This document shows positions 17,541 to 25,085 of a DNA stretch of 43,280 nucleotides, piece by piece. This stretch comes from Halobacteriovorax sp. (GTDB lineage: Bacteria; Bdellovibrionota; Bacteriovoracia; Bacteriovoracales; Bacteriovoracaceae): contig PBIO01000004.1 of assembly GCA_002720865.1 (NCBI GenBank), positions 1 to 43,280 on the forward strand. The letters run 5' to 3'. A model generated the notes under the pieces. The model saw only the letters and a program-made list of their open reading frames with translations. It was not told the origin of the DNA and searched no databases. The first letter of the stretch is position 1, and each line of letters starts with the position of its first letter. The position numbers and the translations under genes are program-made.

Positions 17541-20500
17541 TGAGTAGTCATTCTGGAACAGCGCCTCTAACAATACAGTTTCAAAATGAAACTACAGGCC
17601 AGACAACGGGATTCTTGTGGGATTTTGATGACGGCAAGACTTCAACGGCCTTCAATCCAGTGCATGTTTTCGATAGGCCCGGAACTTACAATGTCACACT
17701 AACCGCAACTGGAGACGGAGGGAATAACGTAACCATGCATACTATTGTGGTTGAAACCCCTGCCCCACACGCCTTTTTCTCGGCGAGCCTAGAAAGCGGA
17801 GACGCGCCACTTACAGTGGGGTTTACTAATGAAAGCACCGGAGGATTCGCATCTGGCTGGCTCTGGAGCTTTGGTGACGGCCAGACATCCAACAGCGAAC
17901 ATGTAACGCATACGTTCTCGAATCCCGGGACATATAATGTAACATTAACAGCTACGGGTACGGACGTACCTCCGTCTGTTTATACAAAAACCATTGAGGT
18001 TCTTGTTCCTGCTCCTATTGCAAAGTGGGAACCTGATACTTGGTATGGTCAAATTCCGCTAACAGTCAATTTTCAAAATTTAACTACTGGGCAAGGCCCA
18101 ATAAGCTATCTATGGGAGTTTGGGGAGGGAGAAGGCACTTCCACGGAAGCCGAACCGACTCACACTTACAATACCTACGGAACCTATAGTGTGGTACTTA
18201 CGGCGACGGGGGCAGACGGACGAAGCACTCAGTATATGCAATTAATAGGGGCGAACCTTACCCCCACAACAGCATTTTCCGTATCTCCCATCCAAGGCGA
18301 TGCCCCTCTCACTGTCGATATAACAAATAAAACCACGGGTCAAGTAACGTCTTGGAATTGGCAATTCGGGCAAGACGGTGATCTTGGTAGCTCTTCGTTA
18401 GAGGACCCCGGTCAATTTACTTTTAACGACCCGGGTATTTACCCTATAGTGCTAACTGCAGTAGGAAACGCAGGGACATCCGTAGTCTCTAGAGATATAA
18501 CTGTTTTTGGTGACGATCCTGTCGCATCTTTCACCGTTCCCGCAAATATACGAGTCGGAGAATCGGTGACAATCATTAACAACAGCACAAATGCAGTCTC
18601 TTATGACTGGTCTTGGGGAAATGGGCTTTCCTCTTCAGTTTCGTATGATGGAGCTACTTCTAGCCCCGCTTATACGGCCACTGGGGACTTTACTATAACC
18701 CTAACCGCAACCTCCACATCAGGAGCCCAAAACACCGCCTCACATACCTTTACAGTGTCTGAGGCATCTTCTAGCCCTAAGGCTTTGTTTGATTTGAAAT
18801 TTACAGATTCAGGAGACATTGGTCCCCCGCACGATTCTGGCCAAAATATTACAAGCTCACATGGCTTAGAGACCATTGTTAACACCAATGAACTCGCCGA
18901 CGGATCTCCTTCTAAAGTTCTTCATAACATTGATAACGCCACAAACAAAATACCAAACCGCTCAAGGATAAAAATATACAACCGTTCTATTCCCGGATCA
19001 ACGGCTGACCCACTAACTGAATATCAGTTGCAGTACGATTTAGGCGATGCAGTACTAACTGAAGTTGTAGACTGCGACTATTCAGGAAGCGGAAGCATGA
19101 ATGTCGCCCGAATCAATGGAGTTACGGGGAATTGGGGAGGAACACCGATGGACCTTACGGTATTAGACGGCGTGCCAATCCCTCAATGCCATGACGCTGA
19201 TGGCCACGCAGGAGCTCTAGTTTATTTTCCTCAATTCTCAATCAAAACAGGAAATAGTGCGGTAGTTAAGATCAAGCTCACGGTTAAAGATTCAAACGGA
19301 AACACCGATTCAATAGAAAAAGCATTTAGAATATGGGATCTAGCTGCAAAGACCTCTGCCTCGGATACCCCGAAAGCTGCAAGCGCAGATATTGAGGCTT
19401 GGCGGGCGACATATTTAGGACCTTACCACGAAGAGTCTAACCCTATAGATAAAGTAACCGAAGATAAGGATGGAGGTAAAATTTGGAACACAGGAACTCC
19501 ATTTGACTTTTACGTGCCTAATTTTGGGTCCGGAGATACGCTTTGCGATGCTTTTGAGGTTATGGTCTGGAGAATGAAAAAGCCTCCTTCTTGGCTTACT
19601 GATATATTGAAGGATCGAACATACGATCCCCTGCTCCATTTTGGAACCCGATGGCACTTTTATCCCGGCCTAGGCATCGATTACAGTAAAGCTCACCACA
19701 CTTTAGTCTGGAAAAATGGATGTGCAGGATGGGGACAAACAAATAACATGCAGTTTAATTATAATCTCGACCGTTTGGGCGGCGCTAATGATTCTCCATA
19801 CAACCCCGTAGGAAAATCGTGGACAGTAACCCGCACCAATCCAGATTATAATAAGCTAAGATTGACCTATGTAAAAAAAGTAGGGTCAAACCTAGAGACT
19901 CTTGGAGTAGAATATTCCGGAAATACAGCAAAGGATGGAAACTTTACGGGGGATGACCTTTCTGAGATTCAAGTGGCAAACAAAGGAGCTAGGTATATGC
20001 TCGACTCCGCAACCAACGCACGAAGCACAATGGCCGGTACCCCGTCTCATTCTTGGTATGGTTACAGAATTGGCTTCTTTGATGAAATGTGGACCGACAA
20101 CAGCGTAAAAGACGCTACAGAATCCAATGAGATTGTAATTTGCGAAAGGCCAGATGACCTTCGCGAATATAATGCGCTAGTAGCCGCCATTAACGATAAC
20201 GATCCTAGCGCAGTAATCGCGACTAGGAAGGGCTTGGGCATGATAGATGGATTTGGCTGGATTGTTTGGCTATACGATGGTAAAGGGGTCCCGTATATAG
20301 GCGACTCCCCAGATCTTGGTAGAAACGCCACGTCTTCAGATGTAACCCTTTGGGAGGCTAATCATAATGGCAAGTATGTAGTCTCACACACCGATTATGC
20401 AATAAAGAAATGTGGCAAAAAAGAATCCGCAGTGAAGATTATTTCCGCCGGCTCCGCATCTGGAGCGACGGGAGCAAATTGGGACAACATAGGCGCAACA

Positions 20501-21796
20501 GATGAGATCATAAACACAGGCACTACAAGCGCAGGAACTGCCGATTTTACGATAGGTCAATACACCGGCAGAGGCAATGCTCACATAGTTAGACTAGAAA
20601 ATATTTCCAAGGACTCTAATGGAAAATGCGTTAGAAATAAACATGGAGCTTCTGTGTCGGGCGAAACCAAGATAGGCGGCTGGAAATGGACATTTGATAC
20701 TCCCAAAACCCGAGCGACCTTTCATGGCGGGCGAATTTGGCCTACCTCCAAAGGCCATCATGCTAGGTTTGGAGGGTCGCCTAGCTGGGGCAGAATTGGT
20801 GACGTAGCCTTACGACCAAGTGAAACGGGCGACCCGGCTAGCGAAAAGTTTCAGCATAGATATATATATAGTAGATTAATTCATGACCTTTGGTATTCTA
20901 CCGCTGGCGAACTAGTTAGGCTGCCCGGCGGGGCTCCCTATGAAGCTTCGTTTGACGGGCCATGGAAGTGGGCGAAAGGCCCCGGGCTTTCAGGGGGAGG
21001 AGGCTCATTTCCATACCCCATAAGCGAAAATGCCATATTTACAGGTGGGCCTGTTGGAGCTTATAGTCCCGATAACCTTTCTATGTTTAAAAATACTTCA
21101 ACTGGGTATTTAATTTGCCAGTCCGGAGATACCAATATAGTTGAGCACAGCTTTGCGGGTGGAATCTACTACCCCTCCAGCCTAGGGTCAACTTGCAAGG
21201 CGTCTTGGATTACCGACACAGTGGGCCCCACCAATCGCTACGAGGACAAGAAAGGGTGGCTCTTTCTTAATGGATGTCACTTGTACGCCTCCAAAAAAGG
21301 AGCCGCAGGATGGAGCCGGGCGGAAGCAAAGGCCGCAGGCGGCGGCAGCGATTGGTATACTGCCGATAACTGGTGGCAAGGAGATATTCAAGACGCCTTA
21401 GTGAATCCTCCAAGCGGCCTCGAAGCCGGATCCTTGGACTCTGCTTCGATTAAGCTCCAAGAGGGCACTATATATCAAATTGGGCTGGAAATTTGGCCAA
21501 TAGGTGGTCGAGAAGGCGATCCAAGAAACAGCATCAAAAGAAAAACATTTACACTTCCCGCTGGAGTGCCTACAAATACTAGCGCTGAGAACTATTGGCC
21601 CAGCAATTCCCTTATTCACTTAGACCTACTAATGAGGGACTGGAAATACCAGCCGGATTGGGCTTCGTCTCAAATTGGGTGGATGAAAGGGTGCTGGATT
21701 AGTGCGAATGAATATGCTAAATGGTCGCCGCCGCACGCAATGAGTACAGGCTTTTGGTTTAATGGGACTGAGCAAAGTTGGGGGAGTCCAGTTTGA
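17540..21796 (+). CDS. Large tail adhesin with five N-terminal PKD domains
   Basis: A 1418-residue protein from the ATG at 17540, in TAATG overlap with the previous gene. Residues ~5-407 hold five PKD (Ig-like beta-sandwich) domains. They are recognised by APLTV.F.N.(S/T)TG, W.(F/W)..G and F..PGTY.VTLTATG motifs, with clear WDFDDG and WSFGDG in the first two. PKD domains commonly act as rigid spacers or glycan-binding units in surface proteins. The remaining ~1000 residues are beta-rich and Trp/Gly/Asp-rich with scattered cysteines, and I recognise no named domain there. The first PKD lacks the usual leading strand, beginning at GTAPLTIQF only five residues in. Its place between tape measure and gpL suggests a tail-tip decoration or receptor-binding protein; a plain structural role is also possible. 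Confidence 0.65.
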   Translation: MSSHSGTAPLTIQFQNETTGQTTGFLWDFDDGKTSTAFNPVHVFDRPGTYNVTLTATGDGGNNVTMHTIVVETPAPHAFFSASLESGDAPLTVGFTNESTGGFASGWLWSFGDGQTSNSEHVTHTFSNPGTYNVTLTATGTDVPPSVYTKTIEVLVPAPIAKWEPDTWYGQIPLTVNFQNLTTGQGPISYLWEFGEGEGTSTEAEPTHTYNTYGTYSVVLTATGADGRSTQYMQLIGANLTPTTAFSVSPIQGDAPLTVDITNKTTGQVTSWNWQFGQDGDLGSSSLEDPGQFTFNDPGIYPIVLTAVGNAGTSVVSRDITVFGDDPVASFTVPANIRVGESVTIINNSTNAVSYDWSWGNGLSSSVSYDGATSSPAYTATGDFTITLTATSTSGAQNTASHTFTVSEASSSPKALFDLKFTDSGDIGPPHDSGQNITSSHGLETIVNTNELADGSPSKVLHNIDNATNKIPNRSRIKIYNRSIPGSTADPLTEYQLQYDLGDAVLTEVVDCDYSGSGSMNVARINGVTGNWGGTPMDLTVLDGVPIPQCHDADGHAGALVYFPQFSIKTGNSAVVKIKLTVKDSNGNTDSIEKAFRIWDLAAKTSASDTPKAASADIEAWRATYLGPYHEESNPIDKVTEDKDGGKIWNTGTPFDFYVPNFGSGDTLCDAFEVMVWRMKKPPSWLTDILKDRTYDPLLHFGTRWHFYPGLGIDYSKAHHTLVWKNGCAGWGQTNNMQFNYNLDRLGGANDSPYNPVGKSWTVTRTNPDYNKLRLTYVKKVGSNLETLGVEYSGNTAKDGNFTGDDLSEIQVANKGARYMLDSATNARSTMAGTPSHSWYGYRIGFFDEMWTDNSVKDATESNEIVICERPDDLREYNALVAAINDNDPSAVIATRKGLGMIDGFGWIVWLYDGKGVPYIGDSPDLGRNATSSDVTLWEANHNGKYVVSHTDYAIKKCGKKESAVKIISAGSASGATGANWDNIGATDEIINTGTTSAGTADFTIGQYTGRGNAHIVRLENISKDSNGKCVRNKHGASVSGETKIGGWKWTFDTPKTRATFHGGRIWPTSKGHHARFGGSPSWGRIGDVALRPSETGDPASEKFQHRYIYSRLIHDLWYSTAGELVRLPGGAPYEASFDGPWKWAKGPGLSGGGGSFPYPISENAIFTGGPVGAYSPDNLSMFKNTSTGYLICQSGDTNIVEHSFAGGIYYPSSLGSTCKASWITDTVGPTNRYEDKKGWLFLNGCHLYASKKGAAGWSRAEAKAAGGGSDWYTADNWWQGDIQDALVNPPSGLEAGSLDSASIKLQEGTIYQIGLEIWPIGGREGDPRNSIKRKTFTLPAGVPTNTSAENYWPSNSLIHLDLLMRDWKYQPDWASSQIGWMKGCWISANEYAKWSPPHAMSTGFWFNGTEQSWGSPV
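17555..18766 (+). repeat. Five tandem PKD domains
   Basis: Approximate limits are 17555-17755, 17760-18005, 18009-18245, 18250-18510 and 18520-18766. Repeats 1-4 share (S/T)G..APLTV or IPLTV near the start, and all share a late VTLTATG-like strand. Repeat 5 is the most diverged (VASFTVPANIRVGESVTI ... FTITLTATS). The codons differ between repeats, so the duplications are old. Confidence 0.75.
21780..21786 (+). promoter_or_regulatory. Ribosome binding site that selects the TTG at 21793
   Basis: GGGGGAG lies 6 nt before TTG 21793, which overlaps the previous gene's TGA (TTGA). The alternative TTG at 21778 has no such site. Starting at 21793 also gives an N-terminus that lines up with the paralogue at 15012 (both begin Met-Asn). 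Confidence 0.6.
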
Positions 21797-23898
21797 ATTA
21801 CATTAACTACAGCAAGTGTCTAGTGACACTTAACAATAGACGAATCTTCGCCCATAAAGCAGGAATAACTGTTAATAACAATGTCGAGGGAGTGCGAAAT
21901 ATAGACTCTACCCCTTATCGACAAATAATAAGAGACCCAATCAAAGGAGCTCTTGATATTGATTTTTATATTACAGACGAATTTGAAGATCTTAATCCTT
22001 TGAGGATAGCAAATTGCACCACTGAGAATAACATCGTGCGCAATCATAATTTTAGCGCCAAGCATCCAGTAAAAGAGATAAACGAGTATGAGAGGAGCGC
22101 AGTCTACCCCCGTGGGAACTTTGGAGAATTTTATCCCAACAATCAGATGCTCCACGGATGGCACCTCAGAACGAGCCATTCTCAAGTAACAGTACGAGTG
22201 GGTCTTCCCGAATTCAAAGAGGGCGGGGCAAACTATAAGGGGCTTGGAATCAACAATTCCTCAGCCTTAATAATCGACAGTAACGGTGTGCATGGGGGCG
22301 CTGCAGAGATAACCCAAAAATCCATATTTAATAGCTCTTTAGATGCAAAATATATGGTGGAAGTCACCGCCAAAACAAAGGATCCTAAACTTCAAACTAA
22401 AATGAGGGTTGCTGGGTCTATGGAGGTTGGAATCCTTTCGGATCAATACCAAACATATTTATTTGAAGTTGACGCTAGCTCTGGAGAGGACCTGCGAATC
22501 CAATTCAAGGAAGACGATTTTTTACATCAAACAGTTTATCTAGGTTCGGTTAAGGCGTACCTAAAGAAGGGAGAAAACTTTCATGACGGATTTTCTGGCT
22601 CGATAGGCCCACTGACCTTTGCCGATGCGTATATGACTGGGTTTAGCTTTAACGCCAGACCCTTTTCCCCCATCATGGCATCTGCAAAGTTCGATGTATA
22701 CGGTCACGTTTCAGGACAGCCAGAGAGGGATGGCTTTTGCAAGGGAGACGTAAATTTTCACAATAACGGAATTCTTGGAATGGAAGACAATCCAGATATT
22801 TACGAGAGCCCAATACCCCATGGAGGTCAAAGTAATTTTTTCTCTATAACTGATATAGGAATAACTGAAGCCTTGGAATTTTCCTATTCCCTATCTATTC
22901 AGAGGCGAGCCAATCATGAAATAGGAGATCTTTATCCGAAAACGGTTACCAGAGGGACGTCGAATGTAAAAATGACACTCAAAGGAGAGGGGTTAAGTGA
23001 CGCCTTGTCATTTAAGGGTAATAACGCCAGTATTGCCATTAGCCTCTTTAATATCTCTGGCAATAAAATCCAAAAAACCGCAGAAGGTGCCTTGCTGGAC
23101 TTTGATGCTTCAAGGGACAGCGGAAAGGTGCGGCGACCTGAGGACTGTGTTGTCGGCAGCTGCTCTGTACTTTCGGACATAGATGATTTTCAATCTTATG
23201 TAATAAACGATGGGGTTAGTTTTAAAGATAAATCCTGCCATTTCTTTGGGGATGATTCCCTTCAGGTCGTTGATGTTGCTGGGAAATCGTGGAGTTTTGG
23301 GAAACTCACTGGAGACATGACCCTTGAATGTCTGTTTAAGATATCTGCAAGTCATAATTCCACGGTAAGCGGGGACGCCGGATATATCAGACTAATAGGT
23401 AGAGGGGATATTAATCAACGCACTTATGGATTGTGGTATAGTGTCAAGGACCAAGCATTCCTTTTTCAGCAATACGGGCCCGCAGGAAAGATTAACGTTA
23501 GATCCAATAGGCATGAGTTTGATCAGTCAACCGCAGGAATAGTTGACCCTGACCACATAAAAACTGACACATGGTATTACCTCACGGCGACTCGCAATGC
23601 AGGCCAAAACAATCTATTTCTTAATGGAAAGCTTATCGGATCTGAGCCTAACGACGGCTTAGTTCCATATAATAACTACAGCCCATTAAATAATCTAACA
23701 ATAGGTTATGCAGGCTTCTATGAGCATCATGTAGGTGAAATATCTTCGTGCAGAATCTATAATAGAGCCCTCTCTAATAAAGAGGTCAGCCAAAACTTTA
23801 CAAACTTTAGTTGTTCGGGTAAAATAATAAGTCAAGATATATCGGTGGGAGTTAATGATGTTCTGCAAGGTTCAATCACAATTGAAGAGGAATTATAA
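21793..23898 (+). CDS. Minor tail protein with tail-tube-like N-terminus and C-terminal LamG domain
   Basis: A 701-residue protein from TTG 21793. The first ~400 residues are paralogous to the protein at 15012. They share an N-terminal CLVTLNN....GV block, the DAYMTGFSFNARPFSP..A..FDVYG block and the FSYSLSIQRRANHEIGDLYPK block. Residues ~433-673 are a LamG/concanavalin-like lectin domain: ALLDFDASRD, MTLECLFKIS, WYYLTATRN, LFLNGKLIG and the terminal GEISSCRIYNRALSNKEV signature. LamG domains bind glycans or act as adhesive modules. It is probably a tail-tip protein whose tube-like part docks on the tail and whose lectin part faces outward; that division of labour is inference. It ends in a TAATG overlap with the next gene. 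Confidence 0.7.
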   Translation: MNYINYSKCLVTLNNRRIFAHKAGITVNNNVEGVRNIDSTPYRQIIRDPIKGALDIDFYITDEFEDLNPLRIANCTTENNIVRNHNFSAKHPVKEINEYERSAVYPRGNFGEFYPNNQMLHGWHLRTSHSQVTVRVGLPEFKEGGANYKGLGINNSSALIIDSNGVHGGAAEITQKSIFNSSLDAKYMVEVTAKTKDPKLQTKMRVAGSMEVGILSDQYQTYLFEVDASSGEDLRIQFKEDDFLHQTVYLGSVKAYLKKGENFHDGFSGSIGPLTFADAYMTGFSFNARPFSPIMASAKFDVYGHVSGQPERDGFCKGDVNFHNNGILGMEDNPDIYESPIPHGGQSNFFSITDIGITEALEFSYSLSIQRRANHEIGDLYPKTVTRGTSNVKMTLKGEGLSDALSFKGNNASIAISLFNISGNKIQKTAEGALLDFDASRDSGKVRRPEDCVVGSCSVLSDIDDFQSYVINDGVSFKDKSCHFFGDDSLQVVDVAGKSWSFGKLTGDMTLECLFKISASHNSTVSGDAGYIRLIGRGDINQRTYGLWYSVKDQAFLFQQYGPAGKINVRSNRHEFDQSTAGIVDPDHIKTDTWYYLTATRNAGQNNLFLNGKLIGSEPNDGLVPYNNYSPLNNLTIGYAGFYEHHVGEISSCRIYNRALSNKEVSQNFTNFSCSGKIISQDISVGVNDVLQGSITIEEEL

Positions 23899-24932
23899 TG
23901 GGGTATAGCACTACAGATTCTAATATAAATATCTCTACTCCAGACTGGGTGCTTGGACAGGAATATAAAAAATATGATATTATTAATGGATCTAATACAT
24001 CCGTGTTTGACTATCAAGGAATTCATACTAACTTTTTTATCCCTGCAGGCGCACATTTTGTAGTCAAGAAACACTATGCAGAAATTTATCAACCATCCAA
24101 CAGCAATGAGCTTGTGGGCTATAGCAAGCCATTCCTTTTAAGAGATCTTTCGTGTGGGTACGCACTCCACTATAAAACATCTTCCAATGCCCCGCAACGA
24201 GATGGCAGGGCCATGATTGATAATAACGGAGTATCAAACTTACCAAATGTCGAATCCGCAGAGTCGATAGAAGTCGAACTAGAACTCCTGAGTTCTGACA
24301 TGACTCCTATCCCTCCCAACATAGAGAAAAAAATAATTACCCCAATAAACGAATATGCTAAAATCTGGCATGAATCCGGGAGGCGGGGCAGTCCCTCTGT
24401 GGAAGGTTCGGAAGTTAATATCTCTCAAGTTTTTGATGCAGATTATTTCGATCCCAACTCTCGGCAATACGGAGGGACATATCACGATGGAGGAATAACA
24501 TATGCAAGGATTAAAATAACTAAAACCGCCGGAGAGGGATACGCGACCTACCGATTTAGAGATTTTGAATTATACCAGCTTGATGAGCATTCGCAAAATC
24601 TTTACTTCTATGCAACAAGCGACCACTTATCTACTGCGGAAAACTCTCCATTTTTTCACTTGGGAGGGCTGTCTATAGACTCCGCGACCTTGGCGGATCT
24701 TCAGCCCGACAGCATAGAAGGTGGAGAAAAAATATCCTCTCTTACCCCAACTAACTGGAACGTGGTTGGCGAAGTTGCATTCAAAAATCTTTTTGATGGG
24801 AGAAAGGTCTGCTTAATGAATGCGTCTAGCGGTATGGACGCAGGAATATCCACAACAATGACTGGGCTTGAAATCGGCTCAACATATAGGGTAGACCTCT
24901 CTCTAAATCCAGTCAGAGAAACCAAGTTTTAG
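23898..24932 (+). CDS. N-terminal part of amber-interrupted lectin/gpM-like tail protein
   Basis: This frame has 344 codons before TAG 24930-24932, starts in a TAATG overlap, and has GAGG about 8 nt upstream. The N-terminus has DWVLGQEYKKYDII, reminiscent of the aromatic W...Y motif of CBM5/12-like modules. The last ~70 residues (WNVVGEVAFKN ... GLEIGSTYRVDLSLNP) look like the first half of a jelly-roll carbohydrate-binding domain. That domain has no second half before the TAG, and plausible strands continue in the same frame right after it (YCNFSSGE ... VSGTWDD ... NYEAVIFED). The frame then stays open to 27044, so the TAG splits what looks like one 1048-codon gene. It may be read through, be a mutation, be a sequence error, or mark a real gene split. 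Confidence 0.6.
   Translation: MGYSTTDSNINISTPDWVLGQEYKKYDIINGSNTSVFDYQGIHTNFFIPAGAHFVVKKHYAEIYQPSNSNELVGYSKPFLLRDLSCGYALHYKTSSNAPQRDGRAMIDNNGVSNLPNVESAESIEVELELLSSDMTPIPPNIEKKIITPINEYAKIWHESGRRGSPSVEGSEVNISQVFDADYFDPNSRQYGGTYHDGGITYARIKITKTAGEGYATYRFRDFELYQLDEHSQNLYFYATSDHLSTAENSPFFHLGGLSIDSATLADLQPDSIEGGEKISSLTPTNWNVVGEVAFKNLFDGRKVCLMNASSGMDAGISTTMTGLEIGSTYRVDLSLNPVRETKF
24930..24932 (+). other. In-frame TAG splitting an otherwise open 1048-codon frame
   Basis: The context is AAG TTT TAG TAT TGC. The codons on both sides share one frame (position modulo 3 is 0), and 24933-25085 encodes 51 codons without another stop and with ordinary-looking beta-sandwich sequence. The 153-nt interval would otherwise be by far the largest intergenic gap in a window where gaps are 15 nt or less. 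Confidence 0.8.
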
Positions 24933-25085
24933 TATTGCAATTTTAGTTCGGGAGAACCTAATGCGACTGCTGGTGGACAAGACTATGCAGTTGTACAAAA
25001 GAGTTCCACTACTGTCTCGGGGACTTGGGATGACGTAACAAACCTTCTGCCTGCGCCAAGTGAATCCCTAAAAACGGGATACATA

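Noticed and set aside
17447..17545. Frameshift fusion of the minor tail protein with the PKD protein
   Set aside because: The PKD frame is open upstream only to a TAG at 17447, the overlap shows no slippery run, and AGGGG before 17540 explains normal initiation.
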